Shown here piece by piece: positions 32,998 through 43,717 of a DNA stretch of 64,000 nt. Below the pieces are notes generated by a model. It did not search any database. It was not told where the DNA came from and saw only the letters and a program-made list of their open reading frames with translations. Both the position numbers and the translations under genes were made by a program. The stretch spans positions 186,001-250,000 of the forward strand of contig KV918853.1 in NCBI GenBank assembly GCA_002049455.2. Direction: 5' to 3'. The DNA comes from Porphyra umbilicalis (taxonomy: Eukaryota; Rhodophyta; Bangiophyceae; Bangiales; Bangiaceae). Within the stretch, counting starts at the first letter, position 1. The number at the start of each line of letters is the position of its first letter.

Positions 32998-34959
32998 ATG
33001 GCCTTTACGGGCCCCCCGCCGGCGGGCGTTGGGTGGGCCCGCCCCGCCGCCCGGCCTGTCCGCCTCTGCCGCCTGCCGGGGAGCCAGCGGGGCGCTCCAT
33101 TGGCGGCGGCGGCGGCGGCGGGGGGCCCCCCCGCCCCCCCCGCCGGCCTGCGGATGCACTCGGACGCGTCCGCCCCCTCCTCGTCGGCCTCGTCGGCAAC
33201 CTACACTGACCCGCCGCGCGCGTCTGGTTCCCCCGCCGCCGCCGCCGCCGCGGCGGCGGCCACCGCCACCGCCGCCGCCGCGGCGGCGGGGGCCACCCCC
33301 GCCACGGCGGCGGCCCCCCCCCCCGCCCCCGCGGCGGCACAGCCCGCGGGCGGCGCCGACGACGCGGCCGGCGGCGCCCGCGACGGCGGTGCGCTCCCCC
33401 GCGGGGCGGTGCCCCTCTCCGACACCCTCTCCTCCATCGCGCCCGACGTGACGCTCAACGCGGTCATTGAGGCGCTCTCCGCGTCGGGCTCCCTCGCCGA
33501 CGCGCTGCGCGTGGCCGGCGACGCGCGCGCGGCGGGCGTCGGCGTGACGCCCCGCGCGCTCGGCGCCCTCGTCGACGCGGCGGTCGGCGGGGCGGGCCTC
33601 CCCGCCCTCCACGCGGTGCTGTCGGCGGCGGCGGCCGCGCGGGACGCCGTCGAGTATGGGGGGTGGGACGCCTCCTCGTCGGTGCCCGCCGTGGGCGTGC
33701 CGGTGCTGACGCCCCCGCCGACGAGCTCCGAGGCCAAGAAGAAGCGGCGGGCGGCGGCGGCGGCGGCGGCCAAGAAGAAGCGCGCGGAAGCGGCCGCGTC
33801 GTCCAAGGCCGCCAAAGCCGAGCGCGAGCGGTTGCGCAAGCGCCGCCCGGGGCGGGGCGGCAAGGCCGCCGCCGAGGAGGAGGAGGCCGACGATGACGCG
33901 TCGGCGGCGGCCAAGGTGGTGGGCGCCGCGGGCGCGGGCGCCGCCGCCGTCGCGCGCGTGGCGGGGCGGGCGGCGGCGGGCGTCGGGGCGGCGGCGGCCA
34001 AGTCGGCAACCGCGTCGGCGGCTGAGTCGGCGGCCGCCGAAGCCGACGCGGCGGAAGCGGCGGTGGCGGCCGCGGCGGCGCCGCCGCCGGGCGCCGTGAT
34101 CCTCCCCGACCTCCCCGACCGCGCTCGCGCGAGCGAGTTGGTGGCGGGCACCCTCTTTTTGGCCACGACGCTCACCGCGTTGACCGCCGAGGTGCTCGAG
34201 CCGCTGCTCGCGCACCACGGGTCGACCGAGGCGACCGGCTTTTTGCTGTTGATGGGCTTTGCCGCCGCCGCCGACCGGTATTTGCGGGGGGGCGCCGCCG
34301 GCGCGGCGGTGCTCGGCGGCCTCCAGCGCCTCCTCGCCGAGGACCCCGTGCGGGAGACGCGCGTCGAGGCGGCCTGCTTCCTCGCCGCCTACACGCTCGG
34401 CCTCCCGTGGGTGTGTTACCGCCCCAACGCGGTTGAGGCGGTGCGCTTTTTCCCCGTCCTCGTTGCGGGGGAGGAGGCCATGGCGGGCATTGGGGGGCCC
34501 GCCCCAATGGTGCCCGCCGGCGCAGCGCCGCCGCCGACGCTCTCCCTCCTCGACCGCTACCTCGTGTGGTTGATGGCCGGCGCGGCGGCCGAGGTGGCCA
34601 TTGACGGGCGGCTCATTGAGGCCAACATTGGGCGCGGCCGCGACGTCCTCCGCCGCCTCTCGGGCGTGCCGGGCGCGGACCATGACCCGCCAGTGCCGCC
34701 CGCCGAGGCGGGCGCCCGCTCCTCGGCCGTGGCCGCCGCGCGGCGCGCGCGGGAGGATGTGCGCCTCCGCTGGGCGGTTGCCGAAGCGACGGTGCTGCTG
34801 CAGCGGCACGCGGCCACGTACGACGGGCTCGTGAACAAGATGCTTGACGGCGCGTCGGCGGGGGAGTGCGCGGCGTTTGTCGAAACGGCGCTGCGGGCAG
34901 ACCGGGAGGTGGCTGCGGAGGCGGCGCTGGAGGGGGGGGAGGTTGTCCCGACGTGGTAG
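32998..34959 (+). CDS. Plastid-type FtsH/M41-like membrane protein without the zinc motif
   Basis: 653 residues from ATG 32998, uninterrupted. The first 40 residues (MAFTGPPPAGVGWARP, Arg/Ala-rich, no acids) look like a transit peptide. There follow poly-Ala/Pro stretches, a helical part (LNAVIEALSASGSLADALR), a Lys/Arg-rich coiled segment, and two hydrophobic segments (about 382-404 and 412-428). The last 200 residues resemble the plant plastid 'stress-regulated' M41-like family: VEAACFLAAYTLGLP stands where members with HEAGH have that motif, followed by YLVWLMAGAAAEVAIDG and LRWAVAEATVLLQRH. Of HEAGH only the Glu and first Ala remain, so proteolysis is unlikely. A chaperone or structural role is an inference. 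The N-terminal half is not recognised. Confidence 0.7.
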   Translation: MAFTGPPPAGVGWARPAARPVRLCRLPGSQRGAPLAAAAAAGGPPAPPAGLRMHSDASAPSSSASSATYTDPPRASGSPAAAAAAAAATATAAAAAAGATPATAAAPPPAPAAAQPAGGADDAAGGARDGGALPRGAVPLSDTLSSIAPDVTLNAVIEALSASGSLADALRVAGDARAAGVGVTPRALGALVDAAVGGAGLPALHAVLSAAAAARDAVEYGGWDASSSVPAVGVPVLTPPPTSSEAKKKRRAAAAAAAKKKRAEAAASSKAAKAERERLRKRRPGRGGKAAAEEEEADDDASAAAKVVGAAGAGAAAVARVAGRAAAGVGAAAAKSATASAAESAAAEADAAEAAVAAAAAPPPGAVILPDLPDRARASELVAGTLFLATTLTALTAEVLEPLLAHHGSTEATGFLLLMGFAAAADRYLRGGAAGAAVLGGLQRLLAEDPVRETRVEAACFLAAYTLGLPWVCYRPNAVEAVRFFPVLVAGEEAMAGIGGPAPMVPAGAAPPPTLSLLDRYLVWLMAGAAAEVAIDGRLIEANIGRGRDVLRRLSGVPGADHDPPVPPAEAGARSSAVAAARRAREDVRLRWAVAEATVLLQRHAATYDGLVNKMLDGASAGECAAFVETALRADREVAAEAALEGGEVVPTW

Positions 34960-35228
34960 GGGTGGGGGGGGGGGGGCGGGCGGGGGGGGTCAGGTGTGGC
35001 CCGGCGACCGCGTTTTTTCTATTTTCTTTGCCTCGTCTGCCTCGGTGGTGCCCCCTCGACCTAACCCTCGATCCGCGTCGGGGCGGCTTGCTGCCAGCTG
35101 TAGCACTTCCTATGTGTTTGGGTTTTCTGACTGGGGTGCATTGGGGGGGGGGGTGTTGCGCAAACTTGTTGCATCACGGGGGGTATCTATGGTGTGGTTT
35201 CTCTTGACTGGGCACTGCGCATGATTGC

Positions 35229-35630
35229 ATGGTGGAGGGGCAGGCGGCCTCCGGGGGGGTTGTGCCACGCCACATCGTCACCGCCGGCAGAATCCCCATC
35301 CATCCCCATCCAAGGCCCTCGTACAGTCATTATTCGGTTAAATCCGTCCCGGTTATATCCACAGTGGATATAACCGGGCCGAATAACGCACCACAGGCGC
35401 CGAGAGAACGGGGAATGTGGACTGCAAACAGATTTATGGCCGACCTGTTGAATTTATTCTCAGACAGGATCAACTTACACGAGTCCGAGCGCATCCTGGA
35501 GGAGTTGCTCTTGGAGCAGGCTGCAACCGAGTTGGTCGTAGCTGGCATCCACGTCGATGATGTACTTGCCTTCCTTCTTCGGGAGGGGGCCAATATACAG
35601 GGATGTGGGTCGATAATTATCACGCGATAA
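35229..35630 (+). CDS. Small unrecognised ORF, 133 aa
   Basis: Starts at ATG 35229 and ends at TGA before an AT-rich stretch. The C-terminal 70 residues look protein-like (FMADLLNLFSDRINLHESE, then a Leu-rich helix), but I recognise no family. A 31-bp perfect palindrome lies within it, which argues that at least the 5' half is element DNA rather than a gene. It lies 270 bp after the M41-like stop. Confidence 0.25.
   Translation: MVEGQAASGGVVPRHIVTAGRIPIHPHPRPSYSHYSVKSVPVISTVDITGPNNAPQAPRERGMWTANRFMADLLNLFSDRINLHESERILEELLLEQAATELVVAGIHVDDVLAFLLREGANIQGCGSIIITR
35348..35378. repeat. 31-bp perfect palindrome
   Basis: CCCGGTTATATCCAC, a single A, then GTGGATATAACCGGG. Outer ATTCGG (35332-35337) and CCGAAT (35379-35384) extend the symmetry after an 10-nt asymmetric spacer on the left. 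It lies at the border of GC-rich gene space and the repeat-rich block, so it may be an element end or a regulatory site. Confidence 0.75.
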
Positions 35631-36432
35631 TGATCGTCATAACTATCGAAAATTTGTCGAAATCATGCCAGCACGCGCTGATAATGATCGTCGGTTGGCC
35701 ACGTGTTCGCATTTAATTTGAAGAACATACATGTCATGCCGCAAGTGGTACAAGCGGATCCTGGACTCGCTAACACCGCCTCTGTCCGTATTCGTTTCCG
35801 GAGCTCGCCTGCTCAATGCCCCTACTGCACCACAGGCATGTGCGCACCCGACCACCGCCGTGCAGGTGGGAGGAGTACTGATATATGCCATGCTATACTC
35901 CTGCCCGGCCGCACGCCGCGTGGCGGCGGCCGCCGCTATCGCCGTCGTGATGGTGTGTGTCGGTTTGGTGGTCGTCGCCGCCGCGTTCCCGCTCACATGC
36001 ATGCCATCTCTTCGCAAGCTCGTCACCATTTCTCCTCCCCCCTGCATTTCCGAGGGCAACGCCTCACACACCCCAACCCTGGTGAGGGTGTCCGTGTGGC
36101 GATCGCGGTCGGCCCACAACCACCCCCCCCTCGGACCCCCCCCCCGTCCCAAAGGCGGCGGCGGCCGCCGCGCGAGCTGTCCCCCCCGTCGCCCCAAAGG
36201 ACGGCGAGCACGTGCCGCGCGGTGGAGGCGGCGGCCCACCCCCATAGGCATCGTGTGGAGGGGCGCGAGAGACGTACTGAAGGAGAACTAACAGGCTGTT
36301 AGACAAGACATGACTCAGGTCGTCCATCAAGTACTTTCAGAAGAAGTCGGGCTGATGATTTCTGTAACCATAAACGATAATGATCAATAGTTATGGAGAA
36401 AAGAAACCATTAATGATGATTTCGTCGAAATC
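35631..36432. other. AT-richer repeat-like stretch with no clear gene
   Basis: Contains several copies of CGATAATGATC-like sequence (about 35,619, 35,680 and 36,373) in both orientations, as in decayed small elements. An ORF at 35,731-36,291 (186 codons, ATG, one hydrophobic segment) has no family likeness and is not called as a gene. Confidence 0.4.
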
Positions 36433-39400
36433 TTATAACCCTGCCAATATAGGCGGGTTGCAGAGCATTTCTCGCAACTTATCGAACGCCTCTTGCTCCT
36501 CTTGAGTGGAAAGGGCAAGCCTCTTTGGCATCGCCGTACTCGCCAAGCGGTTTAGCGGCTTCGCGTACTTCGCGAAGCTGTCGGTGAAGCACCGATATAC
36601 ATTACAGATCCCCAAGAAGCTCCTCAGTTGGGTTTGCGTCTTGGGGAACTGGGCCTTCCTGATGGCTTTCAGGTTCTTCTCATTGACGCTGATGCGTCCT
36701 GGCCGAACTACATGGCCAAGGTACTCCACCTCGTTACTGAAGAGGTGGCACTTTTTCGCTTTAAGCGTGACGCCTGCGTTGCCCAGTAGGGTGAACACCT
36801 TGTCCAAGTGGGACAGGTGCGTCTCCGCGTCATGGGAGAAGACAATTATGACGTCTAGGTAGACCAGGACGTACTGCCACTTGACACCTGCTAGTAGCAT
36901 GTCACTGGCGCGCTGGAAAGTTGCCGGCGCATTGCATAGGCCGAAGGGGAGACGTTTGCACTGGAACGTCCCCGAGTGGCAGATAAACGTTGTGAGATGG
37001 CGATCCTCCAGTGCTACGGGGATCTGCCAGTAGCCCGCGTTACAGTCTAACGTGGAGAAGAAGTTTTCCTCACCAAGTGAGTCGAGGCAGTCATCCGTGC
37101 GGGGGAGGGGGTATGCATCCCTCAGCGTCCGCTCGTTCAGTTGACGACAGTCGATGCAAAACCGAGAAGAGCCATCCAGTTTCGGTACCAGGACGATGAG
37201 GCTAGCCCACTCACTTGAGCTGGGCTCAATGACCTCCAGTTGTGTCATCTTGTCAACCTGCTCCCGTATTTTCTCGCGAGAGCGGGGCCCCATCCGATAG
37301 GGGTTCAAGCGTACTGGCTTGGCCCAGGGTTTGAGCTTGATGCGATGCTCCGTGGCTTTGATGAGGCGGAACATGGCGATCCGTGTAGTCGGTCCCCAGA
37401 ATCATGGGGACTGACATGCCGGATACTACCCCGACAGTGATCTCAGTCGTATATGTTCCAATGCGAACGTGAAGCGCAATGGTGCCCTTGATGGGAAGTA
37501 GCCCACCATTTATGTCAAACATGGAGGCGGATGACATGACCGCCGCCTTGACCGTCACATCCCTGGGAAGGAGGTCTTCCCGGATGAGGGAGACGCCAGG
37601 TCCGGTGTCTATTATGACCCGGGTGGCCAACTCATGCCCTTTCATAAGCCATACTCGGGCTGCCACCTGATAGTTGCTGCCTGTCAGGATGGCAACGAAC
37701 TTACTGCGGTCGACGCCCTTCGGGAGACGCATATCCCGAGGGCGTACCCCCTTGGGGCGGGTGAGGATCCGCTTGACTTTCGTGGGCGACTCACCCGTTG
37801 CCCCAGATGGGACAACCGGGGGCCGCGGGGTTTCCTTACCCCCAGTGGTTAGGCGTTTCCCGCATCGGAGTGGGGTGCGGGTGCCGGATCCTCCTCTGAG
37901 TATGGGGGCTCCCCCTCCTCAGTGGTGGAGTCGCTTTCGACCACTGCCTCCGTGGCTTGCGTGGCAGCGACGACGGGCGGCGCCCGCTAGCGCGGCGCCT
38001 GCTGGCGCGGCGCCTAAGTAGGGCGCCGTGTCTGGGGACGCGCCCAAGGATTGGCCATCGCCAGACGGGCCCTGAGACGTGCATCCAACTTGGGACACGT
38101 CTCGGCCGAATGTCCCTTTTGGCCACACTGCCAACAGGGCTGAGTGCCCGGTCTATCACCGGAGTGGGCAGTCGTCGGTGTAGTGGCCGCGACTGCCGAT
38201 CCCTCACCCTCGTCCCGCGCGTAGTAGGCACGGGTACGCGGCGGGGTGCGAGGTACAAGGGGCTGCTTTGCCTGGCGCCGAAGGCGGCTTGCCTCGGCTG
38301 CCTTACGAGCTTCCTCTGCCCGCTCTTTCTGCTGCTCCGAGCGGAGCCAGCGAAACTCGTCACCCTTAGTCTGGGCAACGCGAGCCAGCTCGGCCAAAGT
38401 CATGGCCGGCGTGTTTCGTTCACGTACAGTGGTGCGCACCGCCCGTTGCAAGCCCTCCACGAAGCGCCCCTTGAGGGCGCCCGACTCATGGAGAAAGCCG
38501 CCCGAATTTACGCAAGAACTGGAAGACCTTGTGAGGTGGGGTCCCGTCCCACTCGGATCGGGACCCGAGGGAGTGTGAGATACCCTTCTTGAGCCGACCC
38601 ATGTTATGGGCCTGCTCGCGCGTGTAGAGAGTTGACATATTCTCCAACGCGTACGTCTCACAGTCGAACATGTCCTTATACTGGGGATTGTTCACTGTGA
38701 TCCTGGACGGTACAACTCGTACCGATGAGGCAAGCTTGCCTCGGATGGGCGCATAGTCCGCGCCCGCACTACGAGGTTGTCCCTGTGGGATTGACGCATG
38801 GGTGCGTCGCGGCGTCCAGGAGGAGTCCTCCTGGGCGCCGGGTATACGGATGTAGGGGGAGTCCCCCCCTGAATATTTTCCATCTGAGGATTGCGACGTA
38901 TAGACCAGTCGACGACGGGGGGAAGAGTAGCCACCCCGACACGTTCAGGCCTTGGCAACTGGAACCAAAGCCACAGCGGGCGACCCCTGTAGGGATCGCG
39001 CCACCTCCGTCCGTACCACGTGGGTGATTGCGTCCACCAGCTCTGGACCTATCACCCCCTCAGAGCCCCGGGGAGCACGACTAGAGCTCCCACCCGGCGG
39101 CTCCCATGGCAAAGTGGGCGCAGTCCAACCAACCCGAGTCGGGAACGGCTTCTCCGTCCGCGAAGCACGGGCCGGCCGACTTCCGCCGAAGATTATGCCA
39201 GCACCCGGATGGAGACTCTCGGTATTACTGCGAACCACGGGTGCCCCAGCCGGGGGGTGAACGCCACTGGGCCCGGCGGGCAAGGCCTGGGGGCGGAACA
39301 AAGACCCACGCCGAGGGTCACCCACATCCCCGTCGCTCTGACACAGTGGGTCGCCGCTCTTCGGCGGACCCGCACCCGGGGGGAGGTCAACACCGCCCCC

Positions 39401-39454
39401 ACCACTGGTCATTTCGGAGCGCCCGGGGGGGTTCTCACGCCCACCCCTGTCCAT
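36433..39454 (-). mobile_element. Ty3/gypsy-type LTR retroelement fragment, broken
   Basis: On the minus strand the parts run in family order: a gag region (about 38,000-39,450) with a CCHC zinc knuckle (CWQCGQKGHSAETC, about 38,090-38,140), an aspartic protease region with IDTGPG (about 37,600), and a reverse transcriptase (36,440-37,370) with SRFCIDCRQLNERT, PFGLCNAPATFQR and FLGICNVYRCF. I see no RNase H or integrase in the window. The element is broken, with at least three breaks. No intact pair of LTRs is visible, so age cannot be judged from LTR divergence; clear protein likeness suggests it is not ancient. Confidence 0.88.
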
Positions 39455-39891
39455 CGGGACCCAACTTGGGGCTCGCCAACCTGGCGTTGCGGGGTTGCAA
39501 CGCTAGGGAAGAAAGCGCTGGGGAAGAAGGTCGATTCGACCTTCCCCGAGGGGCCCCTCGAAGAAGATAAAGTGTGTCCTCCTTCCCCTGCTGGTCCACC
39601 AAATGTGGCAACACAGCACACCCACCCCCAGCCCAGGGGGCGACCGTGCCGTGCGCCCGGTGGTCCCTAGTAAGGACCCCGGAAGAAAACACCGGAACCG
39701 CCAACACACAACTGGCGTGGCCGGGTACACCCCGACGAGCACGACACAGCACTGTTGGAGCCGAATGTTTACTTGGTGGGCGAAGGGGGTCGGGGCCAGC
39801 ACCGCAGACCTCCCCACTTATATACCCTCGGGGACCCCGCCCAGAACACGCAAAAAGGGGTCCCAACATAGACACGCACCCCGACCCACCA

Positions 39892-40351
39892 GCGCAGCGG
39901 GCCCAGAACCGTCGTCAAAAGCACGTCTGTTTTTGCCTGTTTTGAGCCTCTCGGAGGCCCGTGTTCCTGTTTGATGAAACAGAATTCCTGTGCAAAAAAC
40001 AGATCGACCCCCCTTGACAGGCTCTCAGAGGCCATCCCATGCGAGGTCCTTGCATATTTGTGTTTGCGAGAACAGGAATCGTTCCTCACTCCACACATTG
40101 CGCCTGCTAGCAGAGCCATAGATGCTTCTCCGTCTCTCTCTCTTTCTGGAAGGGTGGAGTGTATACGTCTTATGCTTTGTCTCTCTTTTTACGAGTGGAG
40201 ATGCATCTATCCCGGCGAACAGATGGTTTTGGCGACCTTTCTGGAAAAAAACAGCCTTGACAGAGCCCCAGGGCGGTTTGCAGATTACCTGTTCGTCCCA
40301 AAACACCAAAAAGCAGACGTGCTCTTGACGACGGTTTTGGGCCCGCTGCGC
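39892..40351. repeat. Inverted repeat beside the retroelement
   Basis: Left arm 39892-39944 (GCGCAGCGGGCCCAGAACCG and onward) matches the reverse complement of 40299-40351 with few differences over about 53 bp, around a 355-bp centre. It lies on the 5' (gag) side of the retroelement. It may be LTR-derived sequence in two orientations or a separate foldback element. A perfect 9-bp palindrome (CCACTCCCA/TGGGAGTGG, 40360-40378) follows. Confidence 0.65.
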
Positions 40352-41247
40352 AGGGCCACCCACTCCCACTGGGAGTGGAAGGTGGTAAACCACGCATCGC
40401 TCCCGCGCAAACGAAGCCCATTAAGTAAGCAAAGCGTAAATACCAAAACAATAGCGCAGGATGAAAACCCAGGACGATTAGGAAGATGTAACGGTTACCC
40501 GATTTGGGTGTATACTTCCGAACTTCGGTACTAAAGCAAGTCGCTCGTTAAGCCGTTACCTGGGTAACTTAGTTAGTGACCGTCTTCCTAACCATCCCAA
40601 TGACATGGCCTGGTACGTGACCTTGGGCCTGTGTGGTCCTCTGCGATTTGGGCCACTAGTTGAGACGGACCGCGATAGGTGACCGCGGTAGGTGGCATAC
40701 TACCACAGCGGCGGTTGCGGATCAGCCAAGATAGGTAGCTCATGTACACTCCTCCGAGAGACACCTCCTTTCCCGGACCAGCACGGAAGTCATCAGATAG
40801 AAGCACAGGCAGACAGTCAGGGCATGAACGTCGTTCGTTGCTCCCCATATCATTCGGCGAGGCCGAGTTGGGCCACTCACAGCGGCATCAGAGACACTGT
40901 CACGTGCCATCGTCACAGCAACGCCGGACGACAGACCGGTGCCAGGAGCCAAACCCCTTCCGGCGCCTGCGTCGCCCACGTCCATCGCTCCACCGGCACC
41001 TTGCCGGTTCCCGGCGTGAGTTGTACTGGGCGCAGGTGCGTTCGCACGTAGCCTTGCACATTGATTTACAGGAGGCGTAGCCCCGACCGGCGCTGCAATT
41101 GCCGCCACTGGAGAGGCTGCCGCGGGACCCGCTCCTGCGCACACGAATGGCGCGGCATATGCCGGACCTTCTCGGCTCATAACGGTTCGGCCATTGGTAT
41201 CACCTCTTTTGGTGTCCCATCGGGTGAGCGTTGACGGTCCACCTTCG
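40352..41247. other. No gene recognised
   Basis: A minus-strand frame of about 214 codons (40,740-41,384) is Ala/Pro/Gly-rich with no ATG and no domain. It overlaps the next ORF in another frame. Confidence 0.4.
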
Positions 41248-41781
41248 TCATCCCGTCGAAGCGACTTGAACATTAGAGCCTGCCCGTCTGGAGGATTCCA
41301 CGATAGGGGAAAGAACGAAGAAGAGTGCCAGAGACGAGGAACGAGGTCGCCAACGACCCCTTGCACAGTGCTGCAGTACACCAAAAATCCCCCGCGTGGT
41401 AGCCGTCATCAGCAATGAGGCCGTAGGCTGACCCCAAAAAGAAGCGTCGCCGAAGGTAACGCCACGCAGAAGCCGACCGCTGCCAAGCTCCACGTCCAGC
41501 TGGTCCCCCAATGAGACACGCATGTCCGCCAACACGAATCGTGGAACCTTTGTGCCTCCTATGAGAACGAAGGCACGGTCCTGGAAGTAAGGCGAGTCAA
41601 CAACCTCCGGGTGCAGCTCCCGGTCCAAGACCGTGCGGGAGGCGGCCGGCATAAATAGCTCAAACGTCTCCTGGAACTGCAGTTCACGGCGAAAGTGGTC
41701 ACTTGGCGTAATGTAGTTGACCTCAGAAGCCCTTCCTTGCCGTCTTGCGGCGCCCAGCAGGTGCTCATAGGTAGCATCCAA
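41248..41781 (-). other. Unrecognised ORF fragment, 177 codons
   Basis: Protein-like composition (FVLIGGTKVPRFVLADM, then LGDQLDVELGSGRLLRG) without an ATG. It sits in the repeat-rich block next to the retroelement and may belong to another mobile element. No function can be stated. Confidence 0.3.
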
Positions 41782-41924
41782 TCACGTTCGACGGCAGGGG
41801 CTATCCAGTACCGAACGTGATTCGCGGAATGGAGTTTGGACGGAAAAGAAGCGCTGAAGTCGGCGCGGAGGATGTCATACTGCTGCTGTGTCACGTGGCT
41901 TTGGCCTCGCAGAAGTTGATAACC

Positions 41925-42275
41925 TTAAAGATGCCCAGCGCACGCAAGTACCTTTCTGAGAGTTAAGCTCGGTGCACCGTACATGGAACCGCTAGCAGAG
42001 GAGAAGTCATCACCGACATCCCCGGGGCGGCCGTCGTCCGCGGAGATGAGGTCGGGCTGCTGCAACCCGGCGCCCAAACCCTTGCTGTCTTCGCCACAGT
42101 GGTTGGCGATTTTGTCCGAGCTCTTGAAGCTACCCTCGTCGTTGGAGAGCACCGGAGAGATGGCGTCCTCCGGTAGGACGAACGGCTCGCCGTCGGAGAC
42201 ATCTCCGCCTGCCGCAACAGCGACGTCACCGTGGTTTGGGAGGTCGTCAACGTCTGCAACATGTGCACCAAACAA
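41925..42275 (-). other. Unrecognised acidic ORF fragment
   Basis: 117 codons, Asp/Gly/Ser-rich (FGAHVADVDDLPNHGD), no ATG. It lies upstream of the 41.2-41.8 kb ORF on the same strand, so the two may be remains of one element or gene; this is not shown by the sequence. Confidence 0.25.
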
Positions 42276-42339
42276 GGCCTCATCGGCTGCAGACAGCGCC
42301 GAGTCAACGGTCCGCGCGGCTTTGTCCGGTCCTCCTTAG

Positions 42340-43717
42340 CCGTCTACCGCCGCGCTGTTGTCCCCTCTGTTGTCGAAACCAGGACCTGAAATGTGTGCAC
42401 AGGCACCCAGGTCTGCGGCCATGACGCCCACCTACACTACTTTTTCCACTGCACCACCATGGCACCTGCGGGCATGGGCGCTCTCCTTCAATACAGCTGC
42501 CCGCACGGCACGCCGCGAAGGTGCGGGACGCTCCTTGTCGCCAGCCGTAGCATGCGCTCGCCCCATGACGATGACGGGTCACCCAGAACTCCGGTTTTGG
42601 CTCCACCGCGACAGTTGCAACGACAGTGCCACGGAGAAGTGGTGCTTGCCCAGAACAGTAACCTTCGCATAGCCTTCCGCGGTGGGGAGGCAAGGGGTGT
42701 GAAAAAAAACAGTGATTGAAGTGGAGAGAAGAAGGCGCAACCGGGTCCACGCACGGGCGTCTCAGAGCAGTGGGTAGGTGAGGGCGAGAAAGAAGCTCAG
42801 GTTGACGCGAAAGCGAGTGCACTACCCGAACAAGAGGGAAACGAAGAAGACAAGTGGTAACAAGGATATTCAAACGATGCTGTGGTTGTCGGAGAAAACA
42901 ATATGGTGCTTTGCTAGATTTTGCCATGTTAGCTCGACGGATTGTTTGCCCAAAGCCGACTGGGGGGTGTGACCCCCCCTCTCCAGCGCCGTAGAAGCAG
43001 GGTTGAAGTGGCCTCTCCCCAGTCTCGCGTGCCTGTCAGCAGATCGAGAAGTGAGCGATCGAGAGAAACGTGCAAAAGTAATGGTCACCGGCGTGTCGAG
43101 GCGAGTGGGGCAGCTCCACAGGCCGCATCTGAGGACCGTTTTTATTGTTCCGATGGTCCGCGTGAAACGGAGGAGGAAGCCCGCCCCCGTCTCTGTTATC
43201 AAAATCCCATAATCTTACTAGCACCCCTCCAAATGCCCCCACAAGCGATGCGCCATCCTACTGACGACGTCGGGTTTGGTGGAACGGGTCCCGACAGCTG
43301 AAATGATCATGCAAACCGGCCTGGCTGACAGTGCGTGTTCGACCGGTACCGCCTTCGTTGCTGTCAGCACGTACCAAACACTTGTGCATCATTGGCTGCG
43401 GCCTTTGTCGAGAAGTAGGTCACGACAATTGGCACACTGAAATCGCTGCTGGCACGGTCAACAGATTGATCTGTCTCACCGTCTTCCCTTATCGAGCGCA
43501 GCATCTTTGATCTCTGGCATCTTCATGCAACAACGACGTCAGCTATGAGCCGTATCACAGAAACAGGAAGCTCTGCTCTTGTCCCTGCGCACTCGGGCAG
43601 ACAGGCACAAGACATGGACCCCTTGGTGGAAGTCGGGGATGCACATCGGTGTCCTCTCCTCCTGTCTTGGTACGGGACGCCGAGCGCTGCTGTCTCCCCC
43701 GGTACCTGTGCTCTACC
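42340..43717. other. No gene recognised
   Basis: Short frames on both strands, balanced composition. It may hold the upstream region or missing 5' exons of the PHD-finger ORF. Confidence 0.4.
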
